From Planctomycetota bacterium (GTDB taxonomy: Bacteria > Planctomycetota > UBA8742 > UBA2392): a stretch of 64,000 nucleotides of DNA. Where the stretch lies: contig JAHBXZ010000010.1 in the NCBI GenBank assembly GCA_019636215.1, positions 62,001-126,000 of the forward strand, in the 5' to 3' direction. Shown in pieces: positions 32,701 through 39,834 of this stretch. The first letter of the stretch is position 1. Each line of letters opens with the position of its first letter. A program made the position numbers and the translations under genes. The notes beneath the pieces were generated by a model. It did not search any database, was not told the DNA's origin, and saw only the letters and a list, made by a program, of their open reading frames with translations.

Positions 32701-33174
32701 CTAGTCTTTCTCTTCGCGCACTTCGTCAAACAGCGGGTCGAACTGTTCCAGTTCGTCCTCGTTCTTGAATGTGCGTCCGCCGGCACCGGGTTTGGGCGCG
32801 CCTTCTCCGGCCTTGCGCACGGGCAGCACCAGCGACGGCGCGGGCAGTGGCGCCGGCTGCGGCACCGGGGCACTGTGGGACGGGGCATGGACTTCGTCGT
32901 CCTGGTGTGTCGAGGCGGAAACGCCCGCCGTTGGCTTGGCGGGCTTTGGTTCTGCGGTTTTTTTCACGTTTTTTGCGGGCTTGTTCGAGGACTGTTTCAC
33001 TGTCCGCTTAACGAACTTGCCTGCCTTTTTGTTTCCAACGGTCTTGTTTGCGGGTTTGGCTTTGGGCTTGGCCTTGGCCTTGGGCGTTGACTTGCGGGCC
33101 GCCTTTGTGGCGGGCTTGGGCTTGCGGGAGGCCTTCTTGGCCGTCTTTTTTGCAGCTTTGCGTGTGGCTGCCAT
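32701..33174 (-). CDS. Histone H1-like lysine/alanine-rich protein
   Basis: A 157-residue protein whose first 80 residues are dominated by K, A and P in the pattern KKxAKKxxxKPK, like the tail of eukaryotic histone H1 and bacterial H1-like proteins. The middle is P/A-rich (HAPSHSAPVPQPAPLPAPS) and the C-terminus is acidic (EDELEQFDPLFDEVREEKD). It probably condenses or masks DNA. No other nucleoid protein is nearby. The 158-base divergent gap to mutL has an AT-rich stretch near 33210-33250 that may hold both promoters. Confidence 0.8.
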   Translation of the reverse strand: MAATRKAAKKTAKKASRKPKPATKAARKSTPKAKAKPKAKPANKTVGNKKAGKFVKRTVKQSSNKPAKNVKKTAEPKPAKPTAGVSASTHQDDEVHAPSHSAPVPQPAPLPAPSLVLPVRKAGEGAPKPGAGGRTFKNEDELEQFDPLFDEVREEKD

Positions 33175-33333
33175 CGCGATCCTCGCCTGCCGGCAAATCA
33201 GGGGTTATGTGTTGCCATTAGCAACTATTGTCATTCAGTCAAGAAAAAAGCCGACATTGGGCCGAATTACCGCCCATTTGCCACATTTGGCTCACAGTGC
33301 ATCGGGTGTCGTGCCCGGGCCTACAGTGCTGGC

Positions 33334-35274
33334 ATGGGTCGCATTGCCGTGCTTCCGATAGAGCTGGCCAACAAAATCGCCGCGGGCGAGGTAGTCGAGC
33401 GCCCAGCCAGCGTGGTGAAAGAGCTGGTGGAAAACGCCATCGACGCCCGGGCCACGCGCATTGACGTTCAGCTGGTGGACGCGGGCAAGACGCTGATTCG
33501 CGTGGCCGACGACGGCTGCGGCATCGAACCCGAAGACCTGCCGCTGGCCCTGGCCGCCCACGCCACCAGCAAGCTGGCCACCGTGGAAGACCTGTTCAAC
33601 CTTGGCACCAACGGCTTCCGTGGCGAGGCCCTGGCAAGCATCCAGTCCGTGGCGCGGGTGCGGATTGTTTCGCAGGCCGCCGACAGCGGACGCGCCTTTG
33701 AACTGGAAAGCCAGGGCGGCCTGGTGGGCCAAGTGCGGCAGTGCGCGGGCGCGCCGGGCACGGTGATTGAGGTCCGTGACCTGTTCTATAACGTGCCGGC
33801 ACGCCGCCGCTGGCTCAAGGGCGATGCCAGCGAGTTTTCGGCGATTGTCGAAATCCTGCAGGCGATTGCCGCGGCCAACCCCGAAATCGGCTTTTCGCTG
33901 CGGCATGGCGAGCGCAAGGCACTGGACCTGCCGGCAAGGCAACCTCCTGCTGACCGCATCCTGGCGTTGTTCGGCGACCGTTTCAGCGAGGGCCACCTCG
34001 AACTTCACGAGTACGAAACCTATGCGCGGCTGGACGGCATGGTCGCGCCGCCATCGGTGCATCGGCCCAACAGCAAGGCACTGCTGCTGTTCGTCAATCG
34101 CCGCCCGGTGAAAGACCGTTCGCTGCTGCAGGCGGTGCTGCTGGCCTACCGCGAGTTTCTGCCGCCCGGGCGCTACCCGGTGGCGGTGCTGTTTTTGACC
34201 GTCGAGCCCAGCGCCGTGGACGTCAACGTTCACCCCAGCAAGACCGAGGTGCGGCTGTTTGAACACAACCGCATCTTCAGCCTGATCAAGTCCGCCGTTA
34301 CCGACCGCCTGGTGCGCAGCGGCGTGCTGCCCTCGATCAGGATCGCCGGCGGTACAACCGGGCCGATGCCGCAGGCCCGGCCTGACACGGAGTTCGAGCC
34401 GCGCTTTGACGTGGAACAAAGCCCCGAACCGCCACGCCTTTTCGGCCAAGCCGCCGAGGCCCAGGCCCGCGATGCCGCCCACCGCTGGGAGCGCGCGCGG
34501 GAAGTGCTGGATCATGTGGCGCCAAGGATCGAGAGCGACTTTGAGGTCAGGCTGCCGGCGGCGCGACAGGAGCTGCCGGTCGAGGGTCATGGGTCAGGGG
34601 TCGAGTACGGCAGCAGTGCCGCGCCTGCTGTCGGCGCCGAGGCTGCGCACGACAACCGTACTCGACCCTTGACGCTCAACTCTCAACCCTCCCTGCTTTC
34701 CCAGGCTCGCGGCCTGTTCCAGGTAGGAAACACCTACCTGGTTGTGGAAACGCCCGACGGCATGGTCGTGATCGACCAGCATGCCTATCACGAGCGTGTC
34801 CTGTATTGGCTGCTGGAGAATCGCATTGCGGGCCAGGCCCCGGAACGCCAGCGCCTGCTGGTGCCCCAGCCGCTGGAACTCTCTCTGAATGCCCGCGCTT
34901 TGGCCGACGCGTTCAAGGACGAGTTGCAGGCCTTTGGCTTTGAACTGGAACCCTTCGGGCCTGACAGCTTTGCCCTGCGCGCGGTGCCCAAGTACAGCGT
35001 CAGCGGTCGCCACACCGAGGTCGTGCAGGAACTGCTGGAAGAACTCGCCCAGGGACGCACACCGCCCACGCCGGAGCAGCTGCGCAAGTCGATGGTTGAA
35101 ATGGTCGCCTGCAAGGCCGCGATCAAGGCCGGCGACGCGCTCAAGCCCGAGCAGATCCTCGACCTGTTGCGGCTGGGCGAAACCATCCCGCACACCTTCA
35201 GCTGTCCGCACGGCCGGCCGACGACCTACAAGCTTGGGTTCCGTGACCTCGAGAAGATTTTCCATCGGCGCTGA
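33334..35274 (+). CDS. mutL: DNA mismatch repair protein MutL
   Basis: Links mismatch recognition by MutS to strand removal. The GHKL ATPase N-terminus is clear: AAGEVVERPASVVKELVENAIDA (motif I), DDGCGI, and GFRGEALASI. Residues 1-335 form the ATPase and transducer part. The C-terminal dimerisation/nuclease domain starts near 460, with VIDQHAYHERV, the metal-site helix ACKAAIKAG and CPHGRPT. The DQHAxxE(x)4E motif has Glu but lacks the second Glu (Trp in its place), while the other two motifs are intact. Residues about 415-452 are encoded by a heptad inverted repeat (34576-34689) in frame in the linker. The gene stands alone. Confidence 0.95.
   Translation: MGRIAVLPIELANKIAAGEVVERPASVVKELVENAIDARATRIDVQLVDAGKTLIRVADDGCGIEPEDLPLALAAHATSKLATVEDLFNLGTNGFRGEALASIQSVARVRIVSQAADSGRAFELESQGGLVGQVRQCAGAPGTVIEVRDLFYNVPARRRWLKGDASEFSAIVEILQAIAAANPEIGFSLRHGERKALDLPARQPPADRILALFGDRFSEGHLELHEYETYARLDGMVAPPSVHRPNSKALLLFVNRRPVKDRSLLQAVLLAYREFLPPGRYPVAVLFLTVEPSAVDVNVHPSKTEVRLFEHNRIFSLIKSAVTDRLVRSGVLPSIRIAGGTTGPMPQARPDTEFEPRFDVEQSPEPPRLFGQAAEAQARDAAHRWERAREVLDHVAPRIESDFEVRLPAARQELPVEGHGSGVEYGSSAAPAVGAEAAHDNRTRPLTLNSQPSLLSQARGLFQVGNTYLVVETPDGMVVIDQHAYHERVLYWLLENRIAGQAPERQRLLVPQPLELSLNARALADAFKDELQAFGFELEPFGPDSFALRAVPKYSVSGRHTEVVQELLEELAQGRTPPTPEQLRKSMVEMVACKAAIKAGDALKPEQILDLLRLGETIPHTFSCPHGRPTTYKLGFRDLEKIFHRR
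34576..34689. repeat. Heptad inverted repeat inside mutL
   Basis: Left arm heptads start at 34576: GGTCGAG, GGTCATG, GGTCAGG and GGTCGAG, then TACGG. The right arm at 34654-34689 is CCGTA, then CTCGACC, CTTGACG, CTCAACT and CTCAACC. The arms face each other around a 45-base loop. The span is 114 bases, a multiple of three, so MutL stays in frame. In register with the element at 61226 the right arm ends in ACGGTTG TCGTGCG. Confidence 0.85.
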
Positions 35275-35300
35275 AGGCCGGCTTCGCCAGCCGTCGACTT

Positions 35301-35345
35301 GGGCGGCTTCGCCGCCCGATAAAGGTCGAAAGTCGAGTGCGGTTG
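35301..35345 (+). repeat. Heptad element behind mutL
   Basis: A GGGCGGC-TTC-GCCGCCC hairpin (35301-35317) is followed by heptads GATAAAG, GTCGAAA and GTCGAGT and the tail GCGGTTG (35339-35345). The same order, with small changes, occurs at 63955-64000. It lies just beyond the mutL stop and stops 10 bases before the IS5 remnant. Confidence 0.75.
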
Positions 35346-35354
35346 TGGTGCCTA

Positions 35355-35832
35355 AGAGCCTGTCCGGAAACATGAAAGTTCGTAACTGCCGTCTGCCGAT
35401 AGCGATGTGAACCCTTGTTCACTCGCGAAAGGCGCGCCACGCAGACGCTGCGCTGCCCGTCCGATTTGACCGATGACCAGTGGGCAATCATTGAGGCCCT
35501 TCTCCCACCTTCCGGCTCTGGCGGCCCATCCGGCGGCCATCCGGTCGTCGTGGAAAAGCGCGAGGTGGTCAACGCGCTGCTCTACGTCAACCGCACCGGC
35601 TGCCAGTGGCGTATGCTTCCGCGCAACTTCCCCATGTGGAAAACCGTTCACTGGTACTTCACGCGCTACTCCGCGGATGGCACCTGGCAGGCCATCCACG
35701 ACCAGCTTGTGCCGCGCGCGACGGTTGAGCAAGGACTAAGAAAGACTGGCGCGCCACGCAGAGTCATTCATATACCTCAGAATGACCGAGTTGATGCTAC
35801 GCCGCCTCGCATAACGTTTCCAAACAGGCTCT
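35355..35832. mobile_element. Internally deleted IS5-family element (MITE-like)
   Basis: Terminal inverted repeats AGAGCCTGTCCGGAAAC (35355-35371) and GTTTCCAAACAGGCTCT (35816-35832) differ at two positions. TA at 35353-35354 and 35833-35834 is the target duplication; the restored site reads CTAG, as expected for this group. The 478-bp element keeps only the transposase N-terminal domain, so it can move only in trans. Confidence 0.85.
35415..35832 (+). pseudogene. IS5-family transposase fragment (DUF4096 domain)
   Basis: The first ~110 residues match the N-terminal domain of IS5/IS427-group transposases: SDLTDDQWAIIEALLPP, a hydrophobic core VNALLYVNRTGCQWRMLPRNFP, and WYFTRYSADGTWQAIHDQL. 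The DDE catalytic part is missing; after KTGAPR the sequence no longer resembles a transposase and runs to the right end of the element. The open frame continues past 35832 to 36092 only because no stop interrupts it. Confidence 0.85.
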
Positions 35833-36611
35833 TAGAACGGTCGGGCAATGAGCATGCCGTGCTTGTGGAGTTCGGCTCGCACAGGCCCGATGCGGTAGTC
35901 TGGAACGGTCCAGCAGTAACGCTCTCGCCCCAGGGGTTCTATCGTGCCCCTGCCCTTGGAAGACTCGATCCAACTGCGAAGGGTGTGATGGGGCCCGCAG
36001 GGGTGATTGAGGTGAATGTCGTACAGGAAGTTCCAGGGGTACACGTCTCGCAACATGCCTTTGAGGTACTGCTTGTCGGTCAGGTCGTTTAGCCAAGCTG
36101 TAATCGAATCACGATCCGCTCTTTCTTCGTACCCTATGCCAGCGATCATCCCAACAGCATATCCGTCGGGACTCTTTTCGAACTCTCTGGTGTAGGCAAT
36201 GCCATAAGCCGGAAGGCTCCACTTCAGGCATTCCGTGAATATCTCCCTGACCAGTGCTGCTCCACAGATGCCGATCAGATCGTCGAAACCAAAGAACAGC
36301 ATCGGGGTCAGGAGCCCCTCCATCGACGTGTGCACGCGCCAGGCGAACATCAGCGAGTGGTAATTGCGGAACTCCATGCTGAACAGCCCAATGGTTGGGC
36401 ACCGGCTAAGCACTTCTGGGTCCTCCAGCCGTTTCTGGACTCGCTTGAAGGTGACTGGTTTGCCCGAGAATCCAGATCCATCGACGGCGGCAAGCTCCAG
36501 TGGCAATCCGCTGCGCCGAAACAGCTGTTGGCAATAGGCATACCAGCCGGCGACGTCGGCACCTTCCTTCCAGTCATACAGGGCCACACAGCAGGCACTC
36601 TTGCCTCGCAT
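35832..36611 (-). CDS. Putative immunity protein of silent toxin cassette 2
   Basis: A 259-residue protein I cannot assign to a family. It is soluble-looking with an even charge distribution and few hydrophobic runs (MFAWRVHTSMEGLLTPMLFFGFDDLIGICGAALV). Its ATG overlaps the stop of the toxin-like gene at 36611 by one base (TAATG), so the pair is translationally coupled. This arrangement is usual for toxin-immunity pairs, and position is the only support for an immunity role. The stop, TAA, includes the T-A of the IS5 target duplication. Before insertion the stop would have been TAG, so the protein end was not changed. Confidence 0.55.
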   Translation of the reverse strand: MRGKSACCVALYDWKEGADVAGWYAYCQQLFRRSGLPLELAAVDGSGFSGKPVTFKRVQKRLEDPEVLSRCPTIGLFSMEFRNYHSLMFAWRVHTSMEGLLTPMLFFGFDDLIGICGAALVREIFTECLKWSLPAYGIAYTREFEKSPDGYAVGMIAGIGYEERADRDSITAWLNDLTDKQYLKGMLRDVYPWNFLYDIHLNHPCGPHHTLRSWIESSKGRGTIEPLGRERYCWTVPDYRIGPVRAELHKHGMLIARPF

Positions 36612-37114
36612 TAGCGCCCCTTTGGCAGGCGGATGCCTGTGTAGTGCCGACCTAGATCGTCGACGATATTGATGTCGCCACGCATATTGGCGGGCAACTG
36701 ATTTCTTGCTACGTGGTTGCGGTTGTTAACGGCTGGACGTCTGTCCGTCCTCGACAATATTTCCACCACGTCTAGCTCCCCTGTCAGGCGCTTGCCGATC
36801 ACGTCCGGCAGACGGCGGGGACTGGTTCGGACGCCAGCCACGGTGCTGTATGCGCGGTTCAAGTAGATCCTCTCGTAAAGCCCCGATTGTGCCATCTCAA
36901 GTGCCTGACTGTACGACGTGAACTCGTGGCCGAGCGTACCCGTGCGCTGCGCTCTGCCTTCGATCTGGCCTGCGGTTCCAGCGTACTTCTTGCCGCCCCC
37001 TGCGGTGGATCGTGGCGACAATCTTGCCAGGCCTCCGGCCGCCATGGCACCGCCGCCGGGTGAGCGTAAAGTTGTCAATGAGCCAAGATCAGCCTTTATG
37101 TCTGGCTGAGTCAA
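36611..37114 (-). CDS. Orphan Rhs C-terminal toxin, PD-(D/E)XK-like
   Basis: A 167-residue protein without an Rhs core. The C-terminal 100 residues, from LGHEFTSYSQALEMAQSGLYERIYLNRAY to the end, look like an Rhs tip toxin. A sequence RRLPDVIGKRLTGELDVVEILSRTDRR fits the P-D-V...E-x-x-S-x-T-D pattern of tip nucleases with a PD-(D/E)XK-like fold. The first 50 residues are low-complexity glycine/alanine and probably a linker. It overlaps by 26 bases the putative immunity gene before it and by 1 base the one after. It looks like a silent cassette ready to recombine into the large Rhs gene. Confidence 0.65.
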   Translation of the reverse strand: MTQPDIKADLGSLTTLRSPGGGAMAAGGLARLSPRSTAGGGKKYAGTAGQIEGRAQRTGTLGHEFTSYSQALEMAQSGLYERIYLNRAYSTVAGVRTSPRRLPDVIGKRLTGELDVVEILSRTDRRPAVNNRNHVARNQLPANMRGDINIVDDLGRHYTGIRLPKGR

Positions 37115-37979
37115 TCATGCCGAGTTCGAGGAATGCCAGGTACCATTCGTTCTCGATGTCAACGTCTTTTAGTCTGGTGCAGCGACGCAGCAAATCGTCG
37201 CCTATCTCCCTGTGCGTGCGGCGAGCTTTGATGCCGCCATAGAACAGGGCTTGGGCCAGTCGACCGCGAAGCAGCATGCCGGTCGGCGGCGCATTCACGT
37301 CGAACTTGGGGACTTCGCCGGGCGGTGGCGGAGGAGGTTCGACGTAGGCGCGGCGTTCAAGTTCATCGAGGTCCATGCACTGAAAAGCCTCGTCAAGCAT
37401 TGCAGCGAATGAATACGTGTCCAAAACAAACTTCGCCAGGTGATGCGGCCATTGCTTGAACTTCTCCTTGCGGCTGATGCGAAGGATGTGTCGCAAGTAG
37501 GCAAGGGCTTCACCCTCAACCGCCTTGTCATTGTCGCGTACTCCGATGTACCAGAGCAACAAGCCTGGCCCGACACCGCCGGCAGCATCCGTGAAACAAT
37601 CCGGCCATTCGAGGATGCCCTTCATGTCGGCACGGAGTTCACGCTCTGCGGATTCTGTTTCATGCAAGAAGAGGTATGCGGTCGTCAATGACCCTTTCAT
37701 CCCCCCCCATACCTTGTTCTCTCCGCCGTAGTGCGCGGCCAATTCCGCCCGATGCAACTCATCCGCCCTAAGCAAGTCCGACAGCGCTTCATGAAAATAC
37801 CCCAAGTATGCACGTGCAGCTCCGCGCCTCCCGTAATCGGACGCCCTCGGTTTTTCTGGAAAGCTAACAATCCAGTTCTCGCACTCCCTGAGTACGGCCA
37901 TCCATTGCTGCTTCGTCTCTTCCGTGACCCAAGGGGGCTCACAGTTAGTCCCAGCCGACATAGATGTTTCCTTGCGCAT
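37089..37979 (-). CDS. Putative immunity protein of silent toxin cassette 1
   Basis: A 296-residue helical protein with TPR-like features (YGRRGAARAYLGYFHEALSDLLRADELHRAEL). A proline run, EPPPPPPGEVP, precedes its last third. It is coupled to the Rhs-core fragment and toxin gene upstream by a 35-base overlap (a start at 37961 would reduce this to 17). No signal peptide. The immunity role is inferred from gene order only. Confidence 0.5.
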   Translation of the reverse strand: MRKETSMSAGTNCEPPWVTEETKQQWMAVLRECENWIVSFPEKPRASDYGRRGAARAYLGYFHEALSDLLRADELHRAELAAHYGGENKVWGGMKGSLTTAYLFLHETESAERELRADMKGILEWPDCFTDAAGGVGPGLLLWYIGVRDNDKAVEGEALAYLRHILRISRKEKFKQWPHHLAKFVLDTYSFAAMLDEAFQCMDLDELERRAYVEPPPPPPGEVPKFDVNAPPTGMLLRGRLAQALFYGGIKARRTHREIGDDLLRRCTRLKDVDIENEWYLAFLELGMIDSARHKG

Positions 37980-39342
37980 CGTACGTATAGACTCTTGTCT
38001 GGTTCCTCGGCAGGTTCCACTTGCTTATCTGGGTGTTGAATTTTGCACGACCGGATGCTGTCCGCGGCTTGAACTCGGCGTACGAGAAGGGAGCCGACTT
38101 AGCGCCCGGCGGGACGATCACATCAACACCCCGTCGTTGAAAGGTGAAGCCAACGCTTGGATACTGCCCCTTAAGCCACGTCTGCATCTTGCCTTCCATT
38201 GCCAACCCATACCGCGTTGATCCGAACGTTTCGCCGTGAACCGGCCCGACGTTGGCAATCGGCTTGCCAGTCGGGTTGGCTCGGCGCATCTCCTTGAGCG
38301 CCTTGATCTGATCATAGCTCCAGCCCTTGCCGCGTAACGGTCGCGGCGCGGGAACAATTTCCGGCGCGCGCCATCCCTTTGCCTTGTTCCAGCCCCAGCG
38401 AACGCCGCGGGGTACAAGGGCGGGCGCCGCGATCAGTGCCGTTTCCACAGTGGCTTGCAGCGCCTTGGCTTGCCGCTCTTCCGGCGTAAGCGGCGTGAAT
38501 GTCACGGAGTCCGTGCCGGATATTGCCTCCGCGCCGGGGCCGGACGGCAGGAAGTCCGCGATCGTGAAGAACACGAAAATCCCGACGCGCGTCGGCTCAG
38601 AGTAGGTGCTTTCGTGCGCAAGCACCTTGTCGCGTTCATTGGCGCGCGCAAACGAGTCCGTCGCCCGTTCCACGGCGGACTTCAGTGGGCTGGCGTAGCC
38701 TGCGCCGATGTTCTCGAAACCCATTGTCGCGTTGCCAATACCGGGGCCGCCAAAACCCGGTCCGATGCCGCCATGCCACCCGCCGCCACCTCCCACGCTG
38801 CCCCCGACGCCGCTCCCGCCTCCGCCGGGCGCACCCATGTCGAAATTTGTGTGATTGGATGGCCTACCCTCAGGCCACAATCCATCGGGGTCGTAGGCCC
38901 CGGCGGGGTTGTTTCCGGCGTAGTGGAACAGGTTGAAGAACGGGCTGGCGATCGGGTCGGGTGATGTGAACCGCATGAGATTCGGGTCGTAGTGCCGGAA
39001 CAGGGTGTAGTACTGGCCGGCGAAGTTGTTGCCGCCCTGGCGGCTTGTCACCGTCATCTGCGGCGAGGCCGGGGGCGGTGCCCATGACCACTCGTCAAAG
39101 CCCGCCAGCGGGCTTTCGTAGCGATAGCCGGCAAACAGGCAGCGCGAGGACGGCGCGGCCACGAAGTCGCCCAGCGTTCCGGCCTGCTCCCCGTGCCGCT
39201 GCACACCCGGCGGGGCGTAGATGCGGAACCGGGTGCCGGCTGCCCCCAGCGCCGCGTAAACGCCGTCCACCGTCACCGTGTGGTTGGTCTGGCTGACCTC
39301 GGTGATCGGCAGATTGCGAAGCAACGCACCGGAGCTGCGCAC
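37945..39342 (-). CDS. Displaced Rhs core end with PD-(D/E)XK toxin tip
   Basis: A 465-residue open frame. Residues about 10-153 repeat the last part of the Rhs core of the 5266-aa protein, ending in SPDPIASPFFNLFHYAGNN and AGAYDPDGL. A glycine-rich linker follows (PGGGGSGVGGSVGGGGG), then a new tip. The tip ends with RGVDVIVPPGAKSAPFSYAEFKPRTASGRAKF, which fits PD-(D/E)XK: Asp in GVDV, then E-x-K in AEFK. This is an orphan toxin module kept in reserve: recombination over the shared core would replace the current tip. No promoter is evident and the start codon is arbitrary. Confidence 0.75.
   Translation of the reverse strand: MRSSGALLRNLPITEVSQTNHTVTVDGVYAALGAAGTRFRIYAPPGVQRHGEQAGTLGDFVAAPSSRCLFAGYRYESPLAGFDEWSWAPPPASPQMTVTSRQGGNNFAGQYYTLFRHYDPNLMRFTSPDPIASPFFNLFHYAGNNPAGAYDPDGLWPEGRPSNHTNFDMGAPGGGGSGVGGSVGGGGGWHGGIGPGFGGPGIGNATMGFENIGAGYASPLKSAVERATDSFARANERDKVLAHESTYSEPTRVGIFVFFTIADFLPSGPGAEAISGTDSVTFTPLTPEERQAKALQATVETALIAAPALVPRGVRWGWNKAKGWRAPEIVPAPRPLRGKGWSYDQIKALKEMRRANPTGKPIANVGPVHGETFGSTRYGLAMEGKMQTWLKGQYPSVGFTFQRRGVDVIVPPGAKSAPFSYAEFKPRTASGRAKFNTQISKWNLPRNQTRVYTYDAQGNIYVGWD
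38882..39314. repeat. 433-bp direct repeat, copy in the silent cassette
   Basis: Collinear without indels with 40703-41135, about ten substitutions by eye, hence about 98% identical. It encodes the end of the Rhs core up to and including the DPDGL tip junction. Copies lie 1821 bases apart in the same orientation. Confidence 0.92.
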
Positions 39343-39467
39343 CGCGACCTGAATGATTTTTCCGGCTCACGTCCGCCTGACTGCGTCTTTGCGCGGTGCA
39401 TTCCTTGAGTGCGAACGCTTCAGAACCTCTTCCAATCCGCCTGCAAGTGGTGCGGACACTCCATGCA

Positions 39468-39824
39468 TCACAGGCCTGGCTCCAAGAGTGCCCGATCAAG
39501 CCACACGTCCTCGAAACCTGGCGCCACAAGGAATCGTGAACCCGGCGGGAGGGCAAGATACGGAATCGCGTCGGCGCACCATTCTGACAAGTGCGCCATG
39601 TGGAGGGGTACAAAGAAGTTGGGGGCCTGGCTCAGTTCATCTCCGGCCCATATGTACCACCCACTTGAATCGCCAACCGGCTCATGCCGCAAACCATTCA
39701 GGGGCCGCAGGCCATCTTGAACATTGCGTGATATCCCAACTTTCATCTCTTCGGTCACGGGCACGAACGGTAGGCCATACTTTGCACAAACCTCGCGCTG
39801 GATCTGCGTGTGGTCAGCATTCAT
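39468..39824 (-). CDS. Imm33-like immunity protein
   Basis: A 118-residue protein matching the Imm33 (DUF2185-like) immunity family by recall. Key stretches are KYGLPFVPVTEEMKVGISRN, SGWYIWAGDELS, FFVPLHMAHLSEWCA, and YLALPPGSRFLVAPGFEDVWLDRALL. It starts 10 bases after the stop of the giant Rhs gene, so it is the expected immunity partner of the HNH tip. The region from its stop to 39315 has no further gene. Confidence 0.82.
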   Translation of the reverse strand: MNADHTQIQREVCAKYGLPFVPVTEEMKVGISRNVQDGLRPLNGLRHEPVGDSSGWYIWAGDELSQAPNFFVPLHMAHLSEWCADAIPYLALPPGSRFLVAPGFEDVWLDRALLEPGL

Positions 39825-39834
39825 GGACAGAATC

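Noticed and set aside
31245..32768. 507-residue plus-strand frame over tyrS
   Set aside because: Shadow of tyrS, which carries the HLGH and KMSKS motifs.
35415..36092. Full-length gene of 225 residues from the IS5 transposase start
   Set aside because: Only the first 110 residues resemble a transposase; the rest reads through the IS end and antisense to the immunity candidate.
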